A stretch of 64,000 nt of DNA from Eledone cirrhosa (GCA_964016885.1 OZ024747.1:52337881-52401880); one strand, 5' to 3'. Positions 36,764-48,562 are shown, counted from the stretch's first letter. Numbers and translations are program-made. Notes: generated by a model not told the origin, from the letters alone.

Positions 36764-36794
<31 letters not shown>

Positions 36795-36797
36795 AAA
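36764..36797. repeat. C21-A13 homopolymer junction
   Basis: Twenty-one C followed directly by thirteen A. Confidence 0.95.
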
Positions 36798-38029
36798 CAG
36801 ATCTTCTAAAGTGATCTTATGAATAGTTAAACTGAATATAGATGGATTGGCTTTATATTTGTTTATGTTATGGCATTCATACAAATATTTATTTATATTG
36901 TAATGTAGTAGAAGAAAAGATCTGGTGTATAAACAAATGTATTTAAAATTCCAGTTTTTAAAGAGAATGTGTTCTAAATACTTGGTGGCCCATAGCAGCT
37001 AATTTAGATATAAAATAACATAAATGATACAGCGTTTTTGTCACATACCTAGATATCTAAATGCATGACAATTGTAATCTATATTATTAAACATTCATTT
37101 AAAATTAAATAGATTTATCTATTGAGGTCACCTTTAGAAAAAAACAGAAAATAAAATGATAAAAAATGTCGATGAAAAAACAACAGAAAATAACCTACCT
37201 CACTATAGTGAATAGATCAATGATAGTTAACCCTTTTAAAATACCAACCTAGTGAAAACCAACTCTAGTTCATTGAAACAAAACCACTCATTTTAATTAA
37301 CTCTTAACATCCAGTACTACAGGAAACTACATTAGCCAGATCTTCTTGAAAAATACAGAATAACTGCATCAAATAAAAGACTCAAATCTTTATTCTAATA
37401 CTGTAAATTTTCATAACTATCTGTCCACTAGTAAAGATACCATAAACATTTGAATTGACAAACCTGTTTTTAGACATTTTCTATTTCACCGATGCAGGGG
37501 TAATAAGAGTTAAAGGGTTTCCTTTAAAGTTAAAATCTCCACTACTAAACCTCTGATTAATAATCACTGTTAGTGTGTTTCGATTAATTTTGAAAAGGAT
37601 TTTTTTTTTAATTTGCGGAATTTAGAAATACATATATATTATGTTAGAAAAATTTCTTACACAAAAATTTGATGGGAGGTTTTAATATAAGCATAAACAC
37701 TTTAAAACAGGCAGTTATACGATAGATGACAAAACTGGTGTCAGGTGGGCTGATATCAAAGAGGTTAATATAGGCTTTAGAAATTATAAGCCAAATAACT
37801 GACATCATAGGCATATGAACTAAGATGCACCTAAAATGTACTTAATTCTATTTTACAATGAGTCGGCAGTACCATTTAAGGACACAGGTTCCAAAGTAAA
37901 TATATTCATACTTTTACAGGGATTTATCACAAATATTATGCTGTGTACATATGTTGTGGTCGGACCTCCATCAGTTTCAATGACAAGTCTTCCAGTTGTT
38001 TGATCAACGGAATAGCATGCTCTTAAAAT
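36798..38029. other. Mostly featureless; a family-F fragment at 37229-37330
   Basis: TTAACCCTTTTAAAATACCA, CTAGTTCATTGAAACAAAAC and ACTCATTTTAATTAACTC mark a reverse family-F fragment. The rest shows nothing recognisable. Confidence 0.5.
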
Positions 38030-38150
38030 TAACATTCAGGTGTCTGAGCATTCTACAGACATGTACAGCTAAGGTATTTCTCAGGGAGATTCAGCACGAC
38101 ACTGTGTGACAAGGCTGGTTCTTTGAGTCAGCTACAACCGATTTCTTCTG
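38030..38150 (+). mobile_element. Interspersed repeat family B, partial
   Basis: TCTACAGACATGTACAGCTA, TTCTCAGGGAGATTCAGCAC and ACTGTGTGACAAGGCTGG. Confidence 0.6.
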
Positions 38151-38851
38151 GTTGGATAGACTAGAGCAATGACCTGCTTATTGACAAAAAGCTTTAAGAA
38201 TAGATATCATGACCATATCATTGTGAGTTGAAAACCCTAACCACTATGCCTTGCACCTCCATTACAAATATAATCTATTTACAGAAAGAAACCCACACAA
38301 ACAAGAACACCTTTACAATTCCTTAGCAGAAATGAACATTCAGTGAGTAGAGAGATATTTTAGTAAAGAGACCAATAGTCCATTTTATAGTAACTTTCAC
38401 TGGGATACAGGAGTAATATATGTGTGGTGTGTGTGTGTGTAGTATATGCAGTAGGTGTGTGTAGTGTGATGGTGTTGTGTATGTATGTAATATATGTTGT
38501 ATGTGTGTAGTGTATAATGTGTACAGAAATTTGTACTACTTTTTAGAATAATGCAAATGAAAATACTTTTCGAAATTCATACAAATGAGTTCCAGGAAAT
38601 ATTAAAAAAAATTTTTTAATGAATAAATAAATAAAAATTCAAACTCAAATGAAAATCTAATAAAAGAAAATTTGAAATTCAATCAAAATTCAGTAAAAAG
38701 TGAAATTGAAATCTGAATATTAATCAATGAAAACTTTCAATTTCTCGATTTTCAATATGAATTAAAAATTTGATGTCATTTAAAAAAAATGTTCTAATAT
38801 GCCCTAACAATTTAACTTACTGCTTACAGCCAATATTTTTACTACTATGGA

Positions 38852-38884
<33 letters not shown>

Positions 38885-39092
38885 AATATATATATATATA
38901 TATATGAACAGAATGTTAGGAAAAGCTAGGCTGTATCTGTTGAAGTTTGAAGAAACATTTATTATACAATGGTGTCCCTAAAACATGTTTCAATACAGTT
39001 ATGCAATCACATATGGAGGCTTAATCCGCAATCTTGCACTGCATTGTTAAACTCTACATATCATATGTTATGTTCATATTATATTACTGCGA
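38151..39092. other. Nothing recognisable beyond TG/TA/CA patches
   Basis: GTGTGTAGT-type repeats at 38421-38520 and CA/TA tracts at 38858-38905. Confidence 0.5.
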
Positions 39093-39288
39093 AGGGTGGT
39101 GAAATGGCAGTATCGGTAGAGGGTTAGCCGCCATGCTTTCTAGCATAGTTACATCCCATTACGGTCTGAGTTCAAATCCCATTGAGGTTAACTTTGCCTT
39201 TCATCCTTCAGGGGTTGATAAAATAAAGTACCAGTAATGTACTGGGTAATTGACGGCCTTGTGCCAAAAAGTAGAAACAATTATATTA
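39093..39288 (+). mobile_element. SINE family A, full-length forward copy
   Basis: Head GGTGGTGAAATGGCAGTATC with GGTAGAGGG, B-box GAGTTCAAATCCC, body TTTGCCTTTCATCCTTCAGG and AAATAAAGTACCAGTAATGT, end GGCCTTGTGCC. Confidence 0.92.
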
Positions 39289-39318
39289 CTCCATGGAATA
39301 CTCCTTGGAACCTAAGTA

Positions 39319-39352
<34 letters not shown>

Positions 39353-39610
39353 TCATCATCATCATCATCATCAACGTTTAACGTCCGTGTTCCACGCTTG
39401 CATGGGTTTGGACGAGGGTTTTCCCACTTGAGGCAAGAGTGATTGTCTTGCTCGCATAGGACTGTCTGGCAGGTTTTCTACAGTTGGATGCCCTTCCTAA
39501 CACCAACCACATTTACAGTGTGGGTCTGGGAGGTTTTTACCGTGTTGCCTACACGGCCACATTACAGCGTGGACTGTGTGTTTTTTTTGTCGTGACACCT
39601 ACACGATCTC
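39353..39610 (+). mobile_element. Interspersed repeat family D
   Basis: (CAT)n then AACGTTTAACGTCCGTGTTC, CGCTTGCATGGGTTTGGACG, TTTTCTACAGTTGGATGCCC and TTCCTAACACCAACC. Fragments recur at 32893, 59085 and 62521. (TA)n flanks both sides. Confidence 0.65.
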
Positions 39611-39624
39611 ATTTGTTTCGGCCT

Positions 39625-39676
<52 letters not shown>

Positions 39677-39678
<2 letters not shown>

Positions 39679-39842
39679 CGAAGGAATTGTGGTAAGGAAC
39701 CAGATGGACCATAACGCACCAAAGTACTCAATACTTAGGGTAGTAGAGAGGGTAATAGGAACAAGTATGTTCGACAGCTATTTCAGTCCAGAAATAGCCG
39801 TCGAAACGGCTTGAGCTCTGCCGTCGGGGTCATACTTGTTTC
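39677..39842 (+). mobile_element. (TA)n-embedded fold-back element (family E), copy 2
   Basis: Full head (AACGAAGGAATTGTGGTAAG, TACTCAATACTTAGGGTAGT) followed by a palindrome whose right arm is complete (AGAAATAGCCGTCGAAACGG, CTTGAGCTCTGCCGTCGGGG). The left arm has lost about 25 bp. (TA)n lies on both sides. Confidence 0.85.
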
Positions 39843-39925
39843 TATATATATATATATATATATATATACATACACACATACATATAGATATACACACACA
39901 CATATATATATACATCTATATAGAC

Positions 39926-39956
<31 letters not shown>

Positions 39957-40125
39957 AACACAAACATCAATATATACCTATCTCTTCATGTGTACTGTAT
40001 GCCAGTCATGTTTTGAAATACAAAAAAGTTATTTATATCCAGATCTTATAACAACGGAACAATGACCATGTCTTTAATATTTGGGTGTATGTGTATATCT
40101 ACACTTCATATACATAATATATGTA

Positions 40126-40197
<72 letters not shown>

Positions 40198-40598
40198 AGA
40201 TAGCTAGGTAAGTTTGTGGAATGTAGATAGGCAAGGAGGAAGAAGAGACCACATCAATATTACCAATATCTTTGTGAAAATACAAACAACAACATTGTAT
40301 AAATATTCAACAGAAACCATTAGTATAACTCTAATGAGGAACAAGAAAAGAAAAGAAATGAATAAAAAAAAAGAACACTACCTTGCATAAAAAAAGTAGG
40401 GGGAGAAATAGTTTGGACATCTTTTTGTTTGTAATCATTTATATATATACACATATATACATATATGTACGTATATGTATATATATATATATATAAATAA
40501 AAATATAGAAATTATTGTGAGCAAGAAGCCAACAGTATTTCATAATATATAAGTGTATATATATATATGGAAATGCATATATGTGTGCATGTATGTAC

Positions 40599-40640
<42 letters not shown>

Positions 40641-41560
40641 TATATGTGTGTATAAATGCATATATCTGTATGCATGCATATGTATAATTGTAATGTTTAT
40701 CAGAGATAATTGTTAGGGTCTTTAAAAAACACAACAACTACTGGAAAATAAAAAGGAAAAACTTAGGAAAAAAAAAAGGTCTTGTTATCTTATTACATCA
40801 TCTAGACAGATCAATAGATAGATAGATAGGTAGATAGATAGATATAGAGGTAGATATATAGATAGATAGGTGATGTATAAGTGTAGAGAAGAACAGAAAG
40901 AGGAGAATTGACAAGGAGGAGGAAAATGCCTTTAGAATTAGATAATGGTAGCTAGAATGATGACTGTGGGGGACAGGGGATGATGTTTTCACAATGAAAG
41001 CAAGGCAGACACACACATATACATAAAACAGAAACATAGGTATACAATTATTAGCTAAGAGCTTTATACACACACATATATTTGTATGTATATATATATA
41101 TATATGCTTGTGGCTGTGTATGTATGCGTATATATATATGTGTGTGCGTGTATGTGTGTTTGCCTATTTTATATTTCGTAATGACATGATGTTTCGTAAA
41201 AATTGATCAACACACTAAGTAGATTAGATGAGGTTAAAAAAATGTATTTGGGCTTCAGTGGAGGCGGAGAATCTACGGGGTTTAAATTGGATAATGGGGG
41301 ACAGGATGGGGTGTGGGGACTCAAAGAGGAGGAACAATCCTTTCTGAGCCACTTTCCTTTTTCTATAGTGACCAGTTCTTTACATTTTCGTACAAATGAG
41401 CCGAGAGGGGTCATATGGTGCAGCTTCTGCTTTGGCTTCCAGAAGTACTTTTGGTTGTATGCATGTGTGTGTAGATGCATGAGTGTGTGTGTGTATGTTA
41501 TATATATATATGTATATATATACACACACACACACATATATATATATGTATGTATACACA
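39843..41560. other. Gene-free microsatellite belt
   Basis: TA/CA tracts at 39843-39960, (CA)n at about 40129-40195, TA/TG tracts at 40440-40700, (GATA)n at 40810-40872. No supported gene. Confidence 0.6.
40129..40195. repeat. (CA)n microsatellite, about 33 units
   Basis: Uninterrupted CA for about 66 bp. Confidence 0.95.
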
Positions 41561-41564
41561 CACA

Positions 41565-41787
41565 GATATATATTTATAATAAAGTCCTTATACACACAGA
41601 CATATATATGTATACACACACACACACACACACACAGTTATATATTTATAATAAAGTGCTTATACACACACACACACATACACATATATATATGTATGTA
41701 TACACACACATATATTTATAATAAAGTCCTTATACACACACCTACATATGTATGTATACACACACATATTTATAATAAAGTCCTTAT

Positions 41788-41844
<57 letters not shown>

Positions 41845-41890
41845 TATGTATGTATACACACACACAGATATATATTTATAATAAAGTCCT
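41565..41890. repeat. Tandem array with TTTATAATAAAGTCCTTA core and variable (CA)/(TA) spacers
   Basis: The core occurs five times (near 41573, 41645, 41715, 41768 and 41874), separated by CA/TA tracts of differing length. Confidence 0.85.
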
Positions 41891-42239
41891 CAAAAAATCA
41901 TGAAAAACATTTCATCATACTAGCTAGCCCTCTTCAACTGAAGGGTTTTTATGACTCCACTCCCCACACAACAAATTCCCATTCTATTAATTTTGGGTTC
42001 AAGACATTCTTTGAGGAGAATTATTCTCTGAAAGGAGTGTTGTATCACATTCTTGGTTTATAATTAATCATATTAATGTCAGTATTGTGATGAAATACAC
42101 CCAATACTCTTTAAGGGTTTGGTGTTAGGCTGGGTATCCACCTATATAAAAGAACCATAACAGGAACATATGAGAGAGATGTATGTACACAACACCTTAT
42201 CCCAACTCATCTAGGAGAGCTGCAGTACTTTTATTTTGT

Positions 42240-43190
42240 TCTGTTACATGTGTATACAATATGTACATGTATATACCCATGTGTGTACTATATATACATG
42301 TATGTACCATGTGTATACTATATGTACCTGTATATACCTATGTATATTATATGTACCTGTATATACCTATGTATATTATATGTACCTGTATATACCTATG
42401 TATACTATATGTACCTGTATATACCTATGTATATTATATGTACCTGTATATACCTATGTATACTATATGTACCTGTATATACCTATGTATATTATATGTA
42501 CCTGTATATACCTATGTATATTATATGTACCTGTATATACCTATGTATATTATATGTACCTGTATATACCTATGTATACTATATGTACCTGTATATACCT
42601 ATGTATATTATATGTACCTGTATATACCTATGTATATTATATGTACCTGTATATACCTATGTATATTATATGTACCTGTATATACCTATGTATATTATAT
42701 GTACCTGTATATACCTATGTATATTATATGTACCTGTATATACCTATGTATATTATATGTACCTGTATATACCTATGTATATTATATGTACCTGTATATA
42801 CCTATGTATATTATATGTACCTGTATATACCTATGTATATTATATGTACCTGTATATACCTATGTATACTATATGTACCTGTATATACCTATGTATATTA
42901 TATGTACCTGTATATACCTATGTATATTATATGTACCTGTATATACCTATGTATACTATATGTACCTGTATATACCTATGTATATTATATGTACCTGTAT
43001 ATACCTATGTATATTATATGTACCTGTATATACCTATGTATATTATATGTACCTGTATATACCTATGTATATTATATGTACCTGTATATACCTATGTATA
43101 TTATATGTACCTGTATATACCTATGTATATTATATGTACTTGCATGTACTATATATACATGTATATACCCATGTATGTACGTGTATATAG
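42240..43190 (+). repeat. 29-bp minisatellite, 28 indel-free units plus degenerate edges
   Basis: Unit ACCTGTATATACCTATGTAT plus ATTATATGT. Units run 42326-43137 in exact 29-bp steps. The only variation is T or C at one site (C in units 3, 5, 9, 19 and 22). Degenerate units flank both ends. All three plus frames are open for over 320 codons only because the unit lacks stops. Confidence 0.97.
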
Positions 43191-43340
43191 CCATAACCCA
43201 TATACAAGATATATTTAACACTGATTACAGAAATATATAATAAACAATCTGAAATAGAGCCTACATTACACATCTGCCAGATGACTTACAAAAGAAAAAA
43301 AAGGGGATGATCGAGGAACCCCAAAAAATCCAGCCCAGCT

Positions 43341-43845
43341 AACCACCAAAGACAAGTGCACTCTTCTACAGTCCAGCTGACCACCAAAGGCAGGTGAACT
43401 CTTCTACACTCCTGCTGACCACCAAAGACAAGTGAACTCTTCTACAGTCCTGCCGACCACCAAAGACAAGTGAACTCTTCTACAGTCCTGCCGACCACCA
43501 AAGACAAGTGAACTCTTCTACAGTCCTGCCGACCACCAAGGACAAGTGAACTCTCCCACAGTCCTGCCGACCATCAAAGACAAGTGTACTCTCCCACAGT
43601 AATGCTGACCACCAAAGACAAGTGAACTCTCCCACAGTTCTGCCGACCATCAAAGGCAGGTGAACTCTCCCACAGTCCAGCTGACCACCAAAGACAAGTG
43701 AACTCTCCCACAGTAATGCTGACCACCAAAGACAAGTGAACTCTCCCACAGTAATGCTGACCACCAAAGACAAGTGAACTCTCCCACAGTAATGCTGATC
43801 ACCAAAGACAAGTGAACTCTTCTACAGTAATGCTGACCACCAAGA
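43341..43845 (+). repeat. 38-bp minisatellite, 13 indel-free units
   Basis: Unit GACCACCAAAGACAAGTGAA plus CTCTCCCACAGTAATGCT, at exact 38-bp steps from 43341 to 43834 plus a partial unit. Variants include CTTCTA for CTCCCA and GTCCTGCC or GTCCAGCT for GTAATGCT. Confidence 0.96.
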
Positions 43846-44240
43846 AAAAAAACAGAACTCCTTTTTAAGCTCATGCTGAGAGTAGACCAATTCAGTAGTG
43901 GCATTTTTGCCAAGTGCCCCTATCTTTTGAAGAAATCACTAGAAGAGAGGGTAGAGATGATCTACCTCTCTCTCATAAACATGTCGAGGAAATTACTGTT
44001 TGGAAATGGTTTATATGAACTGGGCATTAAATCCTTGAATTTCTTTAGTTATCAGAAAACACTGAACTGGAAGAAGCCATTAGCCAAATCTAAACAGCAT
44101 AAGTAAAATCTCTCTCTACACACACATACAAATATAAACACATCTAAATATTATGTATGTCTATGTCTATATATATATATATATGCACGCACACACACAG
44201 ACATAGATATAGTAAGGAAAGCAGACAATAAATGATGGCA
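43846..44240. other. Unassigned sequence after the minisatellite
   Basis: A 77-codon frame (43873-44106, MLRVDQFSSGIF...) begins just past the array. It has no recognisable motif; I do not call it a gene. Confidence 0.4.
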
Positions 44241-44249
44241 ATGATGATG

Positions 44250-44580
44250 ACACACACACATACACACACCTACCTAGATATACACACACACACCCATACC
44301 CACATACATACCTACCTAAACAGACACAAACATGCATACCTACATAGAACCATACACACATATACCTACTTACAGACACATGCACGCACACACACACACA
44401 CACACACATACCTACCTACATAGACACACGCAAACACACACACATATACCTACCTACATACTTACACACACATATGCCTACCTGCACAGACATACACATA
44501 TACCTACCTACATACTTACACACATACCTACCTACACAGGCACACACACATATACCTACCTACATACTTACACACACATT
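44250..44580. repeat. CA-rich minisatellite with CCTACCTACATA blocks
   Basis: CATATACCTACCTACATACT recurs with TTACACACAC spacers. Confidence 0.85.
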
Positions 44581-44785
44581 TCATTTTCACATGTTTACAG
44601 AGATTAGGTTATTTGTGTGATAGCACAGTTCTACTTTACATCAAATCTTAAGCTACTTTTTTCTTAGAGAAGAATTTACATAGAAATGTTTTCTGCTTTA
44701 CTTCTTAATCCAGCATCCATTAAGTCTCCTCCCCCTCTTCCTAACACACACACATAGATATATATATATATGTATGTATACATAC

Positions 44786-44794
<9 letters not shown>

Positions 44795-44831
<37 letters not shown>
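44795..44831. repeat. (TG)n microsatellite
   Basis: About 36 bp of TG. Confidence 0.95.
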
Positions 44832-44834
<3 letters not shown>

Positions 44835-44876
44835 AAACATGCCCATACCAGCTTAACATCTTTTTTTTTATTTTAC

Positions 44877-45058
44877 TACTACCACCATCACCACTATCAC
44901 TAATCCCACTACCGCTACCACCACCACCACCACCACCACCACAACTACTAGTACTACTTCTACACCTGCCACCACCATCACCAATATTACTACTTCTAAT
45001 ACTGCCACCACCACCACCACCACCACCACCACTAATACTACTTCTCTGTTGATTCAAG
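44877..45058. repeat. Imperfect (ACC)n/(ACT)n tract
   Basis: One plus frame reads Thr-rich with Ser, Ile, Asn and Pro, and stops at the TAA at about 45066. The complement reads Gly/Ser. No splice acceptor is evident. Confidence 0.8.
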
Positions 45059-45611
45059 CAACATTTTAAATTTGATGAATCCTCATATCATCTGACTGAA
45101 CACTCCACCCCATATTTTTTTTGTTCTGATTGAAATAAATACTTGGCTTCTGTTATATATGGAATGGTGGCAGAGGGGGAGAGAGGGGGAGGGGGGTTAT
45201 TGAGACACTGAGTTACAAATGAAAACTTGACCAATAAGGTTTCAAAATTGAGCCATCTTATCCCAAGAGTCAATGTTTCTCGGTTTATTGACCATAAACT
45301 ACTGCTTGCATATTTTGTTGATTTAGTTTCTAGTGACCCCATGAAGCTTTTGGCTTTTTTTTTTTTTGCTCATAGATTTTACCCATGGCTCCACCTCAAA
45401 TGTATCAGGACCCCCCCCCCCCCCTCCTTTCATTATGTGACATGACCAATGTTCTCTCTCACAACCACTCACCAGAATGTTTGATGTTTTAAGCCAAAAT
45501 ATTTTAAATTTAATGCAACGGAGCAGCAACGTTTTCACAATGTGTTATTGTCTATTTCACCATTTTTGTATTACAGTTGTTATCAGAGTTACTGTTCTCC
45601 TAGTATTATTA
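45059..45611. other. Gene-free; contains C14 at 45411-45424
   Basis: Poly-T at about 45355-45367 and C14. No other recognisable feature. Confidence 0.5.
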
Positions 45612-45809
45612 TTAACTCTTGATACCAAACTGCCTGCTTCTACGATACAAAGATGTTTATTTTAAAGTACTTAACATATATATTTTTCTAAAAAACAGTC
45701 TAATAATGAGAAAGTTAATTATGTTACTTCAAATTCTTGATGATTTTCATAATTAATTGAAAATCATAGGAAGTGTCTTTCATTAGAATTACGGTAAGAA
45801 AAGTGTTAA
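45612..45809 (-). mobile_element. TTAA-type MITE (family F), compact copy
   Basis: Bounded by TTAACTCTTGATACCAAACT and, inverted, TTAACACTTTTCTTACC. Inside on the minus strand is TAATGAAAGACACTTCC, as in other copies. It measures 198 bp. Confidence 0.7.
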
Positions 45810-45865
45810 ACTGGCATTTCCCCAGTCCTGTTTTATTTAACTTCTAAAATTAGAGTAGGTAAATT

Positions 45866-46198
45866 AAGGCCCTCATCGGTCATGAATGACCATGCTTTTG
45901 CCCCTAGAAAGTTTCCCTCCTAGGCACAAGTCTGGGCAACGTTTGTTTGACCAGCAGTCACCTATGCATACCATTCTCCCCTCTCCAAACCACCTATGTT
46001 GTCCAACAGAAAGGCAATAGCCAATACAGTTTGGCACTAGTGACATTGTAACTTATTTCTACACCTGAGTAAACTGGAACAACATGAAATAAAGTGTCTT
46101 CCTCTGGGACACATTACATCAGCCGATCCGAGAATCAAACTCACAACCTCTAAATTGCAAGCCCAATGCTCTAACCACTAAGCTAAGCGCCTTCACAG
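45866..46198 (-). mobile_element. tRNA-derived SINE, full-length
   Basis: On the minus strand: GGCGCTTAGCTTAGTGGTTA (A-box region), GAGTTTGATTCTCGG (B-box), then GTGTCCCAGAGGAAGACACT and a long body ending GTCATTCATGACCGATGAGG. The body resembles central-domain cephalopod SINEs; subfamily not certain. Confidence 0.8.
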
Positions 46199-47200
46199 TA
46201 TGTAAATAAATATAATATATAATGTCTATCATATGTGTACATTTGTTTTTTTTTGTTTGTCCATAGGTTTTTCTCAGATAAATATGTGCAATACAATTAC
46301 GTTACGGTTAATTTAAAGTAAACATAATGACAGGTTAAATTATTGCAGGGTGGGGAAGATTGAGGAATAAATGAAATTAAAATAGGTTATGATGAAAATA
46401 TCATTTTTTTTACAAAACGTGAAATTAATTTTTCTAATTAAAAAAAAAAAAAAAAAAAAAAAGCTATGATGAAAATTCATATTTTCGAGAAATGCAAATT
46501 AATTTTTTTTTAGAAAATAAAAAAATAAAAAACCTTTACTATGAAAATTTCTGTTTCACAGAAAAGCAAAATTAATTTTTCAAAAAAAAAATAATAAATA
46601 AATAAATAAATAAATAAAATAAGATTATAATTTTAAATTTTTGTGTTTACAGAAATGAAAACTAATTTTTCTATTTAAAAATTAAAAAATATAGAATAAA
46701 AAAATTGTATTGTCCAACAAGGAAAACTTAAATCTTTTAATTAAAAATAAAAAAAAAAAGGTTATAAGGAAATTTTGTACTGCCCCAGGAAGGAAATTAA
46801 TTGCACATATTGAAAAAATAAGGTTATAATGAAAACTGCTGTCATGTATAAAATATGGTCTATACATGTTGTGCTGTGTCTTTGAGTAAGACATATTTCA
46901 TGTTGCTCCAGTGGTCTGAGGACTTATCATACCTTTCCACTATACTAATGATATTGAAAACTCTAGTAAGACAACAAAATGATTTGTTGCTGAGGCTGCC
47001 TCTCATTTCTTCACATCAGAATGAGACGGTGACATCTTATTGAAATCTATTGACCGTAAGGGTGGACCGTAAGTCATGCGCCAAAGCATGAAAAATATAA
47101 ATTATATTGAAATAACAAAGGTATCATTTTTTTGATCGAATCCAGTGGTTAACATTTTGCATGACAGCTGACGCTTTTGGAGTGTGACTTAAAGCCCACC

Positions 47201-47231
<31 letters not shown>

Positions 47232-47232
47232 T
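46199..47232. other. AT-rich, with short A-rich near-repeats
   Basis: 46380-46860 repeats a loose pattern (GAAATTAATTTTTC, poly-A, TTATGATGAAAAT) at least five times. 47050-47190 is unassigned and leads into (TA)n. Confidence 0.5.
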
Positions 47233-47350
47233 AATGAAGGAGGTGTGGTAAGGAACCAGATGGACCATAACGCACCAGAGTACTCAATACAGAAATAGCC
47301 GTCGAAACGGCTTGAGCTCTGCCGTCGGGGTCTAACATTTTCCTATCCTA
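47233..47350 (+). mobile_element. (TA)n-embedded fold-back element (family E), copy 3
   Basis: Head GTGTGGTAAGGAACCAGATG and CACCAGAGTACTCAATAC joined directly to the right palindrome arm (AGAAATAGCCGTCGAAACGG). The rest of the head and the left arm are deleted. (TA)n lies on both sides. Confidence 0.85.
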
Positions 47351-47419
47351 TATATATATATATACACTGTATATATATATATATAGTAAAATCACCACCT
47401 TTCCTATATTCATTGAACT

Positions 47420-47650
47420 ACACGCTACAATGAATGCAAGTGGTTTAAGTGATTAGGGTATTTGGCACACACTTGCAAGGTTGTGAATACGATTCCCAGT
47501 GACATGTTTTGTGCCCTTGACCAAGATACTTTGTACACATGTCTGAGGAATGCTCAGTCTCTTGCACATTAATTTCACAAGCAGCATATATATTTCTGTT
47601 GATCATGAAACTGGAACACTCATCTTGGGAACTGGCAGAATTCCAAAACA
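47420..47650 (+). mobile_element. tRNA-derived SINE (family G-like)
   Basis: A-box-like TGGTTTAAGTGATTAGGGTA, B-box-like TGTGAATACGATTCCCAG, then GACCAAGATACTTTGTACAC. Confidence 0.65.
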
Positions 47651-48253
47651 CACCTTAGACAAACTGCAGTAAATATCTGACATTGATTTCCTAACTAGGC
47701 TAGGAGGAGAAGGTAGAGGAGGAAGAAGGGGAGAAGGTGGAGAATATTCTTATAAAATTTAGTCCCAATTTCAGACACCCATAGCCTTTTATTTTCATTC
47801 TATTTAATTTTTTTTTTATAGCAATATATAAATGTTTAAAAATTAATACAGCAATTATTGTGAAGTGAGTTGTTTTTCTAGCAGTATGCAGTGCAGCATG
47901 GCAGTGTTGTTGTTAGCAGACTTTCAGGGAATGGAGAGAGAGAGAATGAGAGAGATAGGAAAAAAATCGATGAGGATTAGAATATCATCAATACTCTTAC
48001 CCTACCCTACCCTGCTACCCCCTCCCCTTAAGCAATCTTTTTACTTCCCTATTGAATGTTTGTAATGATATTAATATTCAAGATTAACAAAAACAAAACA
48101 GATGGGACATACAGACAGACAAACAAACACAGAAACAGACACAAACACATATATAGGGTCCCAATTCCTAGATTGATAACCTATAATAAAGTTGTTGTTG
48201 TTGTCATTGCTATTGTAATAGAGCAATAACAACTGCTAGACACAGATGTTGAA
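47651..48253. other. Nothing recognisable
   Basis: Purine-rich patch at 47700-47740; otherwise AT-rich filler. Confidence 0.5.
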
Positions 48254-48562
48254 TATATATAGGTGCAGGTATAGCTGTGTAGTTAAAGAGTTTGTTTCAC
48301 AACCACATGGTTTCAAGTTCTCATCCAATGCATGACCCTTAAGTGTCTACTTCTATAGTTTTAGATTGAACAGCAATACCCTGTGAGGGAAATTTGGAAG
48401 CCCACAGTATACATGCGTGTGTTTGTCTATACTGCTTGTTATTTTCCCATAGGTTATCGATTCAACAATAGAGACCGATAAAATAGGAAATAGGGTTACA
48501 AAGATTGACTAAAACCCTTCAAGTTGGTGCTCCAGCATGGCCTCAGTCCAATAACTGAAACC
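48254..48562 (+). mobile_element. tRNA-derived SINE (octopus OR-like), full-length
   Basis: AGGTGCAGGTATAGCTGTGT, CACAACCACATGGTTTCAAG, CCTTAAGTGTCTACTTCTAT and TTGGTGCTCCAGCATGGCCT appear in the order typical of common octopus SINEs. Family identity is from memory. Confidence 0.75.

Noticed and set aside
39093..39288. tRNA gene (A- and B-box present)
   Set aside because: The tRNA-like head is diverged and fused to a SINE body repeated many times; no intact cloverleaf could be drawn.
42183..43240. Three overlapping plus frames of 322-335 codons
   Set aside because: All come from the 29-bp minisatellite, which has no stop in any frame and gives the same cyclic peptide in each.
43341..43845. 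CRISPR-like regular repeats
   Set aside because: Units are directly tandem with no unique spacers, in eukaryotic-type DNA with no cas genes.
43873..44106. 77-codon plus frame after the 38-bp array
   Set aside because: No motif or context; the length is within chance for AT-rich DNA of this size.
44698..45057. Gly-rich 119-codon minus frame
   Set aside because: Complement of the (ACC)n tract plus (CA)n; low-complexity only.
46100..46198. tRNA gene on the minus strand
   Set aside because: Good A- and B-box-like segments, but the sequence runs on into a SINE body and the acceptor stem does not close.
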